A stretch of 64,000 bases of DNA. It comes from Astragalus membranaceus. Lineage: Eukaryota; Streptophyta; Magnoliopsida; Fabales; Fabaceae. The notes under the pieces are model-generated. The model ran no database searches and was not told the DNA's origin. It saw only the letters and a list, made by a program, of their open reading frames with translations. Position numbers and translations under genes: made by a program. Location of the stretch: assembly GCA_039519185.1 (NCBI GenBank), contig CM076854.1, forward strand, positions 70,365,948-70,429,947, written 5' to 3'. Positions 1-9,856 of the stretch are shown piece by piece (positions within the stretch are counted from its first letter, which is position 1; every line of letters starts with the position of its first letter).

Positions 1-1
1 G

Positions 2-1203
2 TCACCAACAACTACTACAAAGTCACTGAATGTGTGTGGGCACACTACGAGGTTTGCCCAGGAGAAACCAGTGCCTTCACCAATTGGTGGCTTGGTATTA
101 AGGTTCTGGCCTTCCCTCGGGCGCTTGGTGAATATTTGACCCGGTACCTCGGTCGTCCCTACACAGCTCTAGCTCCTTATGCAGCGTTAGCCAGTTCCGG
201 CATGACTCCTCCTACAATCAAGAAGACACCCGGATCCACTGTCCTTGCTCGGCTGCCACCCACTTTGTCTCATCCAGCCACGAGTGAGTTTCTATTCAGC
301 ACGTTTGCTCTCTACTTTCTAAGCTTGTCTCCTTCCAAGTCTTACTCCTATTATAGTTGCAGAATCTTCAGGTCATCGCGATGATGACGAGGATGAAGAT
401 GGTCCCATTATCTTCCGTAGGCCACCCAGAAAGACTCCGACTGAAACCCCCTCGTTGCCAATGGCCAAGGACACTGTCGTGGTAGTGGAGGAAATCCATC
501 CAAGAGACCAAAGGTATGACACCCCCCTTGTGTTTCTCTTTCTCTGTCTGCGCTTCGCTCTCCTTACCCTTGTCTGTTATGACTGATGGCCATACCTACA
601 GACATAAATGAATTTTCTACCCCTGTTCCTACTCCTTCTTTACGAATCAGTTCGTCTCCAACTCTCCCTCTTCAACCAAGTTTGAATCAGGTGACCGAGG
701 CAAAGGTGGCTTGGTACTTTGCTTCTTAAGATGTATCCCAGATAATTCCTCCCTCGGCACATGAGCTGAGGAAGCTGGAGGTAGCTCTCCAAGGAGGCAT
801 GGTTACTGATCTTACCCAACTCTCGGAGTTAAGGTCCTTAGCTTTCTGGTTAACATCTTCTGGGGATTTTTCGGAGCAGCGAAAAAGTGCTCTAAAGTAA
901 GTAGCCTATTAGCTCCCAGAAATTTCCCAGCGCTATTCCACAGCCAAGATTTCCCAAGACACTGCCCAACAAGCATTGGACCACCTGAACACCCTCCAAT
1001 CCGAGAAGAAGATGCACCTTACGTCTTATAGTGAGAAGGAAGCAGAGAGAAAGCTAGCCCTTGCCAAAAAAGAGGCAACCAGGTGTCGTATCAAAGAGAT
1101 TGAGACTTCTTTTGCCGAGCTGCGCCAAGGACTGCAAACCCTGCGGCCTCACCAAGAAGAGGCAGTACGCAGGCTCGGCGTGATTGTCCTGGAACAGAGC
1201 TAG
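2..1203 (+). pseudogene. decayed intron-containing antisense ORF of the Tat element
   Basis: This lies beyond the gypsy pol on the opposite strand. Conceptual exons join cleanly. The first covers about 2-285 (contains FPRALGEYL) and ends at a GTGAGT donor. The second starts after TTGCAG near 361, carries an acidic run (DDDEDEDG) and ends at GTATGA near 516. A third starts after CTACAG near 601. The last part (about 976-1203) is a charged, coiled-coil-like stretch (LALAKKEATRCRIKEIE). In-frame stops near 730, 898 and 910 show decay. Tat elements of several plants are known to carry an extra antisense ORF between pol and the 3' LTR, and position and orientation match that. I do not recognise a biochemical function, and the 5' start is outside the window. 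Confidence 0.6.
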
Positions 1204-1680
1204 TTGTATCTTCTGAGCACACCCTTGGACCAGCGTATCAAGCAACTGGAGTCTCAAAAGGGGTCTTTGTGTATGACCTGGAGCATGGCCAGAACTACAT
1301 TCAAACTGCGGTTTCTTTTTGGGGCAGGTTGTATTCCCTTCTGGTAGGTCCTTTTGTTACTCTTCAATAGCTGATTCTTCGACGGTATTCGCTTCGGGTC
1401 TGGCCGTTCTTTTTTCTATCGATACGCTACCAAGCCCAGAGGTGCCTAGATCGGTGGAGAGGGAGACTTCAGCAGCGGAGAGATGAGTATTTTCCCTTGA
1501 AAACCTTTGGCTTTCACTAGGCCGCTGGTATGTGGTGTGCCATTCTGGCAATTGCAACTTTCTTACTAGGCCGCCAGTATGTGGCGTGCCACCCTGACAA
1601 TTGTGGTTTCTATCTACCAGTTCTCCTTTCCTTGCATACTTTCCCATAGAGTAGGATAATATGCTTTAAGATATTTGCCG
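1204..1680. other. spacer between antisense ORF and integrase remnant
   Basis: No recognisable domain. A 96-codon open stretch on the minus strand (1357-1647) resembles no retrotransposon domain. The integrase C-terminal region expected here is missing, which suggests an internal deletion. Confidence 0.5.
1518..1613. repeat. 49-bp tandem repeat, two units
   Basis: Units start at 1518 and 1567. Both read (T)AGGCCGC, then a variable CTGG or CAGT, then ATGTGG, then GTGCCA, with scattered substitutions. This is a small diverged tandem duplication. Confidence 0.75.
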
Positions 1681-2279
1681 TTAATTTTCGTTTCGAACTC
1701 TTCTCCGTCTAACGTAATAAGACGAGTGTCTCATCTTGATGTTATACTCTTGGTCAAAGGCCACCACTTGTTCTCCTGTGAACATTGTGCCCTGATCGGC
1801 CGTGATGGTCTCGGGGATCCCAAATCTATATATGATTTGGTTTTCTATGAATTTGATCACCGCAGCCTGATTGACACTCCCCAGGGGTATGGCTTCCACC
1901 CATTTGGTGAAGTAATCGATAGCTACAATAATGACGTTATGGCCCTTCGAGTTCGGAGGGTATATCTTGTCAGGTCCATGGCCCACCCTCTGAACGGCCA
2001 AGGCTTGACGATGGCGTGGAGCTCATCTGCGGGCAGTCTTTGGATTGGCCCATGAAGTTGGCAAGCTTCGCATCCTTTTGCAAATTGGAAACAATCGGCC
2101 GTGATCGTCGGCCAATAGTATCCGTGTCTATAGATGAGCCACTTCATGATGGGGCCAGACTTGTGGGACCCACATATCCCCTCGTGCACTTGCGCCATCA
2201 CCATAAAAGTATCCTTCCTCTTGAGACACCGTAATAACACCCCATTGGCACTTCTCTTGTAAAGCTCATTCGCTATCAT
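1681..2279 (-). pseudogene. Tat gypsy integrase fragment
   Basis: The remnant opens with the zinc-binding region (VHEGICGSH ... CEACQLHG) and continues into the catalytic core: WAMDLTR for the first aspartate, then after a frameshift IIVAIDYFTKWVEA and ITADQG for the second aspartate. The core breaks off just after MRHSSY, before the expected NG-x-AEAAN segment with the catalytic glutamate, so the enzyme cannot be functional. The two overlapping pieces (2279-1923 and 2001-1681) lie in different frames. Confidence 0.85.
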
Positions 2280-2360
2280 GATGTATTTGAGGGCCCTCTA
2301 CTTGACCTTGAAGTCAGCGTTAGCCGTTGGGTCATTGAGGTATTCTGACAACACTCCGAT

Positions 2361-3161
2361 CTAAGCATCGACGGGATCAGCCTCAGCTCGTACCACGACA
2401 TCTTGCTGTAGTACCACGGTCACCATATCCTTATACCCCGAGGCTTGTTGGGCTAAGTCTTTTGCCTCTTGATTCTCTTTTCTAGGGACGTATATGATCA
2501 CGACATCGGCAAACAACTTTAACAAGTTATGAGCCGAGGAGCGTAGCTGCTTGAGCTTTGCGGTGTAGCATTTGTACTCCCCAGTGATTTGTTTGATCAC
2601 CAACTGGGAGTCCCCCTATACCTCTACATACTAGGCTTTCAAGGCGGCCAAGATATCAAGTCCCATAATCAAGGCTTCATACTCGGCCTAATTGTTGGAA
2701 GCTTGATCCCTTATCCTGCACATGAACCTCCATGTCTTGCCACAGGGGCTAGTGAATACTACTCCAATGTCTGCCCCTGTTTGAGCGCTCGAACCTTCAA
2801 ACATGAGGGTCCAAGACTTCAATCCCAAGTAGTTGATGGGCTCAGTTGGTAGATCACACACCTCTATGCATGGGTGTTGGGCTAGGAAATCAGCCAGAGC
2901 CTGTCCCTTGACAGCCCTTAGAGGTACATAAGTTAGAGCAAATGCATTCAACTTAATGGCCCACTTTACAAGTCTCCCTTGCAAGACAGACCTATTAAGA
3001 AGGTACCGGATGATATCCACTTTGCACACAACTAAAACTTCCCTAGGTAATAAGTAATATTCAAGTTTAGTACAAGCATTGAACAACGATAAACAAAGTT
3101 ACTCAATAGGAGAATATCTGGTTTCGACATCATTGAGGATTCTGCTGAGATAATATATAGC
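2361..3161 (-). pseudogene. Tat gypsy RNase H region (two RNase H domains)
   Basis: The upstream part (3161 to about 2860) matches the RT-linked RNase H and connection (YYLLPREVLVVCKVD, VKWAIKLNAFALTYVP). After a linker comes a second, plant/archaeal-type RNase H: SWTLMFEGSSAQTGADIG, RDQASNN and, after a broken stretch, LVIKQITGEYKC with YVPRKENQEAKDLA. A second RNase H is typical of Tat-lineage elements. Stops and frameshifts break it at about 2600-2690 and 3030-3090. Confidence 0.85.
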
Positions 3162-4129
3162 TCACTCCTCCCCACTGTCATCATCTTGAGCCAACAAACA
3201 ACCGATAGTTTGCGCTTCGGCCGCAATGTATAACTTAAGAGGCTTGCCTGGCTGCGGAGGTACCAAGACAAGGGGCTTAGTCAAGGCAACATTGATTTGA
3301 TCAAAGGCCTCCTGTTGCTTAGTTCCCCAGACCATCTCTTCCGTGTTCTTTATCTTCAATAGGGGTGAGAAATCCTTCATCTTCCCAGCCGAGTTGACAA
3401 TGAATCTCCTCAGGAAGTTGATCCTGCCAAGTAAGCTCTGCAATTCCTTCTTTGTCCTGGGAGGTCTCGCTTCTAGGATGGCTCGAGCCTTGTTTTTATC
3501 TACCTCAATGCCTTGGTTGTGTACCAAGAAGCCCAGAAAATTCCCTACAGATACGCCAAAAGCACATTTAGTGGGATTCATTTTAAGATTCATCCGTTTT
3601 AGGGCCTGTTCGAGCTCAACAAGGTGGGCCTCGAAGCTCTTGGATTTGACTACTACGTCATCAAGGTATACCTCCATGCTTTTATCAATAAGGTCGTGGA
3701 AGATGGCATTCATTGCCCTCTGGTACGTGGCCTCTGCGTTTTTGAGACCGAAGGGCATCACCAACCACTCATAGATACCTAAAGCGCCAGGGCACCTAAA
3801 GCGCCAAGGCACCTGAAGGCAGTCTTATGGGTGTCAGCATCGGCCCATATATCTGGTTGTAACCAGAATAGCCGTCCATAAAAGTCAAGATGGAATTGTT
3901 AGCCGCGGCATCGACCAACATGTCGGCCACAGGCATACCATACTCATCCTTCGAAGTGGCCAAGTTCAGGTCTCTGTAATCAATACATACCCTCACCTGA
4001 CCATTCTTTTTGATCACGGGGACTATGTTGGACAGCCATTCTACGTACCTGGCAGTTTTTATGCTTTCAGCAATCTTTCAACCTCTGCCTTTATCTGGGG
4101 CATCAACTAGGGATTGAATCTCCTTAGTG
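3162..4129 (-). pseudogene. Tat gypsy reverse transcriptase, central and C-terminal part
   Basis: RT motifs in order are IVPVIKKNGQVRVCIDYRDL, FMDGYSGYNQI, MPFGLKNAEATYQRAM, YLDDVVVKS (the catalytic YxDD) and FLGFLVHNQGIEVD with the LLGRINFLRRFI thumb. A 17-bp tandem duplication (3779-3795 and 3796-3812) shifts the frame between the IDYRDL and MPFGLKN motifs. The N-terminal part is separated by CACTA 1: sequence left of 4130 (minus-strand RRFNP) continues at 22511 (minus-strand KPHKQP). Confidence 0.9.
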
Positions 4130-4159
4130 CACTACGCCACAATTGTAAAAAGAGAACGC

Positions 4160-4560
4160 CACCTTTAGTAGCGTTTATAAAAAAACGCTACCCATTTTAA
4201 TAACACGCTACACCATTACTAGCGTTTTAAAGGAAAACGCTACCCAATAGGTAACACGCTATACAGATACGTAGCGTTTCATACAAAACGCTACCTATGT
4301 GGTAACACGGTCAAGGTGATCAGTAGCGCTTTGTAGAAAACGCTAGCCATTTGGAAATTACCACAGCTTGATGCATAGCGTTTTGTACAAAACGCTACGT
4401 ATGTGGTAACACGATCAAGGTGATCAGTAGCGCTTTATCACAAAACGCTACGCATTTGGAAACACTCGTAGCTTGATACGTAGCATTTTTTCTAAAACGC
4501 TACCCATTTATAAACACCCAGGTTGTTTAGTAGCGTTTTTTAACTAAACGCTACCCATTT
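4160..4560. repeat. CACTA 1 left subterminal palindrome array
   Basis: Eight units of the form TAGCGTTTT-n-AAAACGCTA start near 4172, 4220, 4271, 4323, 4375, 4427, 4480 and 4531, a spacing of about 51 bp. Each is a short inverted repeat. In En/Spm the subterminal repeats bind the TNPA-type protein and bring the ends together; that role is inferred here. Confidence 0.9.
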
Positions 4561-5424
4561 GATTCTTTAAAAAAATTATGCAATCTCGGTTTTAATTTTT
4601 TTGCTTCCCTCCCACTCACTCTCGATTTTTTTTTTTTATAATTTCACTTAACCCTAAGTCCCTAACTCTCACTTTCAGTACACGCTTCCTCTCACTCTCA
4701 CTCCATCACCACAACACTCAATTCCTCAACACTTCATTCACAATACCCCACAACCGCTACACTACACCAATTTTTGAAGATAACTGTCAGCGCTTACCAC
4801 TCATGCACAAAGATATTTTCCCTTCCTCGCGTGATTTCTCTTCCCTACGTGATTTTCTCTAAAGAGCACGAAAGAGCTTATGGAAAACCCAAGCTAAACC
4901 CTAATAGTATTCCGGATCCTAAGTTATAGATCTTCACTTTTCTCCCTCAAATCTCTAATCGTATTCCTTTTTCTGCAAAAAACCCTAATCGGACGAAATC
5001 GCATTTGCTGACATCTCACCAAATCGCAGTGATATTGCATTCGCTGGTTAGAATTAGGGTTTATCACACTAAATTAGAGTTTCATTCGCTGCAACATCTC
5101 TTTATTGGTTAGTTAAGTTTCAACTTGTTCATCTCTTCATTTGGCCGATACCGAGTGTCTTGATAAAAAAAACTATACAATTTTTAATTCTTTTTGGAAT
5201 TAAAGAGGGCATAAAAGCCCAAAAAAGATATTACACCGGGACAACTCTAGAAATAGAAACTCCATTATTAATGCATCGAAACACAAGTATTAGCTTCATG
5301 ATAGCGGTGAACAAAATGCACCTCCCAGCCAGGCTTCAAGGGATCACGAATATGAAGCATAATGATGGAGAGGCGCCTTGAGGAGTACTCATTTCACATA
5401 AAAGAAGATTATAATCCAGTCTAT
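4561..5424. other. CACTA 1 5' region without recognisable gene
   Basis: Begins with pyrimidine-rich, leader-like sequence (CACTCTC runs, CCCTAAGTCCCTAACTCTC) and continues AT-rich. Short open stretches at 5160-5381 and 5362-5607 show no domain. It could be the leader and promoter zone of the element, but I see no decisive element. Confidence 0.4.
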
Positions 5425-5545
5425 TTACTGGACAGTTCCCGTAGGAGAGAGAAAGACACAACAAATAAAATATTATTTATAAAATATTATTATTTATTAT
5501 TTTATTTGTTGCGTCTTTCTCTCTCCTACTGGAACTGTCGAGTAA
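5425..5545. mobile_element. 121-bp hairpin MITE
   Basis: The two halves form a long inverted repeat. The left arm starts TTACTGGACAGTTCC and holds GTAGGAGAGAGAAAGAC; the right arm is its near-perfect complement, ending GGAACTGTCGAGTAA. The middle is an AT-rich loop (ATAAAATATT). Size and structure fit a MITE or foldback sequence. I cannot see an unambiguous target duplication, so exact ends and superfamily are open. Confidence 0.6.
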
Positions 5546-5639
5546 CCGGAGAGGATCCAAACCGACAAAAGACGCTACTAATTATGCAAAAAGACGCAAT
5601 AAGATGAGTAGGCTTTGCATAAAAAGGCAACTGAAGTCA

Positions 5640-5845
5640 AAACGCCCTAGAGGATCCCTAGCGTTTTAGGGAAAACGCTAGTTATGGACAAAATGCGCTA
5701 GAGATCCCTAGCGTTTTAGGGAAAACGCTACGCATTTCAAAAGGCGCTAAAGGATTCCTAGCGTTTTATAGAAAACGCTACACATTTCAAAAGGCGCTAG
5801 AGGATCCCTAGCGTTTTGTGGAGAAAGCGCTACTCATGATCATTA
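5640..5845. repeat. second left-side palindrome array of CACTA 1
   Basis: Four more units of the subterminal palindrome (near 5658, 5709, 5758 and 5808) at about 50-bp spacing, 1.1 kb inside the first array. They are closer to one another (CTAGCGTTTTAGGGAAAACG) than to the outer array. Confidence 0.85.
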
Positions 5846-6311
5846 TACAATTTAATTAGTTTTATTTTTCTTTTTTCAATTAAGCGCTCCCTCTCTCGTT
5901 CTCGCGTCGTCTTTCTCTCGTTCTCAACGTTCCATCCCTCTCAAATCCCTAAATCCCTAAGTTCTGCAACTAACCATTGTGACCATAAACCCTGTTCATC
6001 TCTCTTCCGTAACCCTCGTGACCATAAACCCTAAGTTCTGCAACTCACCGTTCTGTTCATCTCTCTCAAACCCTCGCGACGGACTGAGATACGGTGGGAC
6101 TGAGATAGACGACGGTGGTGTGTTGTTTTCTCGCCGGAGGTCATGGTGGAGCGTTTGGGAGGCTGGCCTGAGGTGCTTTTGTTTGCTTCAGGTTTGTTTT
6201 TTTGGTTTTTCGTTTTCTTCTTCTTCCCTTCCTACTGATTCTGATTCTGATGAATGTTTTTTTGGTTTTTCGTTTTCTTCTTCCCTTCCTACTTTGTTTG
6301 GTTTAGCAGTT
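5846..6311 (+). other. leader-like sequence before captured exon
   Basis: Pyrimidine-rich sequence with repeated ACCATAAACCCT and AAGTTCTGCAACT phrases, then an internally duplicated segment (about 6197-6235 and 6253-6290, GGTTTTTCGTTTTCTTCTTC). A 207-codon open frame (5979-6602) runs through it, but only its middle (6312-6455) is recognisable as protein. Confidence 0.45.
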
Positions 6312-6455
6312 GGTGTGAGACAGTTAATGGACCCACATTTACCTGAAGGATATTATGGGAATGCTTCTGTGGCTACATATGTTGTGTTAACAGTGAAAGA
6401 GCTCAATGAAAAACCACTCTTAGAGACTGTGAAGCTGATCAAAGAGAGTAAGAAA
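6312..6455 (+). pseudogene. captured BAHD acyltransferase exon fragment
   Basis: About 48 codons read GVRQLMDPHLPEGYYGN, then VVLTVKELNEKPL and VKLIKESKK. The R-x-L-x-P-PLPEGYYGN motif followed by a TVxEL...KPL helix is the conserved mid-protein segment of plant BAHD acyltransferases (the benzoyl/acetyl-CoA alcohol transferase type). The catalytic HxxxD and the DFGWG motif of this family are absent, so it is only a piece. It lies inside CACTA 1 on the same strand as the transposase, between subterminal repeats and transposase, as expected for a host fragment picked up by the transposon. The substrate of the parent enzyme cannot be told. Confidence 0.75.
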
Positions 6456-7586
6456 TTTCTAATATTCCCTTTCCTCATTATGGACAGCCTTACTTTGCAT
6501 TTTATTCTTGGTACTGATAACATGCACCTTAATTTGATTGGTACTGATAACATGCACCTTAATTTGATTTTTGTTATACTCATCTGGCACACACCTGATT
6601 AATAATAAATTAACCTTTTTGGTTATAATTATAATATATATATATATATATATGTATGTAATGGTGAGATTATATATAAAGAGGCAGAATATATATATTT
6701 ATATATATGATGAGTCAATATTATGGTGATAGAGTTTGTGGTATGAGGTAATAATATAAGGCTAACTTAACTGATAGAGGTGCCTTTTAATTAGCCTCTT
6801 TTTGGGTTAAATGTAATAGTTATCTTTTTCTCCTTTTTTGACTAATGTAATGTTATCTTTTTGATAATTATAATAAATTATATTATTGAGTTTCAGCCTA
6901 TATATGTTACTTATCAGCATTTTCATACAACTAATTTCAAGTTAAAGGTAGACTCTCTATCATGCATGCAGAATACGAGTTGACCAAAGGAAATTTGGAA
7001 TTTCAGAGAGGTACTTGGTTGATTGGTGCTTGCTTGAGGTCCTTGTTGAGAGGTACTTGCTGAAAGCTACTTGTTTTTGTTGAGAGGTACTTGTTTGATT
7101 TTCCTAGAGTTGTTTTCCTGGGAGTTGAGGTTCCTGTCATAATAGTTTGAAGTATACTTTATACTTATTAAGAAGATATTTCTTCTTCTTCTTCTTCTTC
7201 AGGTTGGTTTCGTTGTTCGCCTACTAGCCATCTCTATTGGACTGGCTCATCTTCTCCAACGACCACTTTCACGTTATTGGATCCTACTAGTACTTCTTCT
7301 TCTTCTTCAGGTTGGTTTCATTGTTCGCCTCTTCTTGTTACGCATAAAGTTCATTATTTGGAAGACTAGAATATGGTTCCTTTGGCTTGACCAAAGGACC
7401 GAGAATAGAAATAGAATAGGTAATAGATATAGCTTGGGAAAATAAGGAGTGGAATTGAAAAACTTTTAAAAGAGGAAATTTTGTTTGTTTTTTTCTATGA
7501 AATGATTCTTCATTATATTCGAATTGCTTGATGGGTTATATGTTAAAGTTCTCTTCTCAGGATTTTATTATAAATATTTGGAAATT
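6456..7586. other. AT-rich interval before the transposase
   Basis: No coding domain seen. It holds an (AT)n tract near 6640-6720, CTT microsatellites near 7183-7200 and 7290-7310, and a repeated phrase AGGTTGGTTTC(G/A)TTGTTCGCCT (about 7201 and 7309). It may include untranslated or promoter sequence of the transposase gene. Confidence 0.5.
6510..6569. repeat. 30-bp tandem duplication
   Basis: Two identical units starting GGTACTGATAACATGCACC at 6510 and 6540, just after the captured acyltransferase exon. Identity implies a recent duplication. Confidence 0.9.
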
Positions 7587-9741
7587 ATGGATAGAAATTG
7601 GATGTCTGCGAATCGTCTGTCCAAGGAGTATGCCGCTGGAGTGGATTATTTTGTGAGCTGTGCTATTGAACGTTTAGGGACTTCTAGTGGTATGAAATGT
7701 CCTTGTTTAAGTTGTTGTTATGTAAAATCAGTTACTGCAGAGGAGTTGGCACGACATTTAAAGGAGAATGGAATTGATCAAAGTTACACTTGTTGGACAA
7801 TGCATGGTGAGAAAAAAGGTGAATCTTCAAATATGAATAATAGTACTGAGAGATGTGTGCCGTCGGTTGACACCGGAACACATACATTTGATGGGGACGA
7901 ATTTGAAGAGATGGCAAAGGTGGTTGAAGAGGATCTTAATGATTGTCCTGAAATGTTTGAGAAGTTGATAACTGATGCAGAGACACCGTTGTAGGCGGGT
8001 TGTACTGAATTAACAAAATTATTGGCTGTGATTAAGTTGTATATCTTGAAAACTTGCCACGGATGGACGGATAAGAGCTTTACCGATTTACTCACACTTC
8101 TGAAAGAAATGTTGCCGAATGATAATGTGCTCCCTTCTCGAACGTATGATGAAAAGCAAATGTTGGGGTCTATTGGCTTGAACTATGAGAAGATACACGC
8201 TTGTCTGAATGATTGCATTTTATTTTGGAATGAACATGCGTTGTTAAAGTCGTGTCCTAAATGTAATGCACCGCGGTATAAGAAGATAGAGTCTGCTCCA
8301 GAAAAGGTGTTGTGGTATTTTTCCTATAATTCCTCTATTTAGGCGCATGTATCGTAGTTTAGAAGATGCAAAACACTTGACATGGCATGAGGATGAAAGG
8401 ATTAAAGATGGTATGCTACGACACCCGGCAGATTCTCCACAATGGAAAAAAATTAATATTGAGTATCATGATTTCGGGGATGACCCGAGAAACCTACGCC
8501 TTGCATTGTCTGCTGATGGATTTAACCCGCACGGTATCCAGAGTAGCTCCCAAAGTACATGGCCCGTGATTTTGGCGATTTATAACTTACCGCCGTGGCT
8601 TTGCATGAAACGCAAATATATGATGTTGTCTTTGTTAATTTCTGGGCCCAAACAACCAGGAAATGATATTGATGTATACTTGGCTCCTTTAATTGAAGAC
8701 TTGAAGCAAATGTGGGAGACTGGGGTAGAAGTGTATGATGGGTTCAGAGAAGAAAGTTTCACCTTGAGGGCTATGATCTTTGGCACAATTAACGACTTTC
8801 CAGCATACGGCAATCTATCTGGGTACAGTAACAAAGGGCAGTGTGCATGCCCTATATGTGAAGATAACACAGATTGGATGTGGTTGGAACATGGTAAGAA
8901 GAATATCTATCTTGGTCATCGTAGATTTTTGCCATCAACTCATCACTATCGATTGTGGAGAAAAGCATTTGATGGGAATACAGAAACCCGTAGAACTCCC
9001 CCGCCTTTGACGGGCGAACATGTATTTGAAAAGGTGGAAGATTTGAACATTAAATTTGGGAAGCCTTTTGCAGGAGAACTTGCCAAACGAGGGTGGAAGA
9101 AAAAGTCAATTTTCTTTGAGTTGCCATACTGGAAGTCATTATATGTAAGGCATTTCATTGATGTGATGCATGTTGAAAAGAATGTCTTCGAAAGTCTCAT
9201 TGGTACGTTACTCAATATGCCGGGTAAGACTAAAGATACCATCAACTCAAGGTTGGATTTGGTTAGTATGGGTCTGAGACCTGAATTGGGTCCGGTAAAG
9301 AAGGGTACACGTGCATATCTACCTCCGGCAGCTCATACTCTATCTAGAAAGGAGAAGACTGTCTTTTGTGAGTTTCTCCATGGAGTTAAAGTTCCAGAGG
9401 GATACTCTTCAAATGTGGCGACTCTTGTATCGATGAAAGACCTCAAGTTAAAGTCTCTAAAGTCCCACGATTGTCATGTTCTCATGGAGCATTTGCTACC
9501 CATTGGTATACGATCCATTTTGCCTAAGAAAGTGCGTCAGACCTTAACCAAACTTTGTTTCTTCTTTAAGGCGATTTGTAGTAGAGTGATTGACCCTGGA
9601 AAGTTACCAACATTGCAAAGAGAAATTACTGTCACTTTGTGTGAGCTTGAGATGTATTTCCCATTATCTACTTATGTTTGTGCATCAGGAAAGCATATCA
9701 CAATCTGTATCACAAGGAGAGTTAACAGATTGCTCTGGTGA
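7587..9741 (+). pseudogene. CACTA 1 transposase (TNPD/tnp2 type), inactivated
   Basis: Starts MDRNWMSANRLSKEY, the transposase-associated N-terminal domain, with a Cys pair (CPCLSCC). The main En/Spm transposase domain follows, with the hallmark DDPRNLRLALSADGFNPHG, then CACPICEDNT and YVRHFIDVMHVEKNVFE. The C-terminal DUF4218-like part (PEGYSSNVATLVS, KSHDCHVLMEHLLPI) stops early. Three lesions are visible: an in-frame TAG at 7992-7994; a one-base T gain in a T run near 8305-8325, which sends translation to a stop at 8340-8342 before the frame resumes at RMYRSLEDAKHLTWH; and a loss of the C-terminus near 9700, where sequence jumps towards the next gene. It is therefore not expected to move itself. 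Confidence 0.9.
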
Positions 9742-9856
9742 ACAAGATATCCTTGCCCGTGCCTTGGGAAGGGAAGAGTATATGGGTCGTACAAGAGGTT
9801 ATGGATATGGCATTCCTCCTACCACTGTGTTTGGGCCAAAGAGCCATAGCACCATC

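Noticed and set aside
4160..4560. Regularly spaced palindromic repeats that look like a CRISPR array
   Set aside because: Repeats vary, are themselves subterminal CACTA motifs mirrored at the other transposon end, and the genome is a plant.
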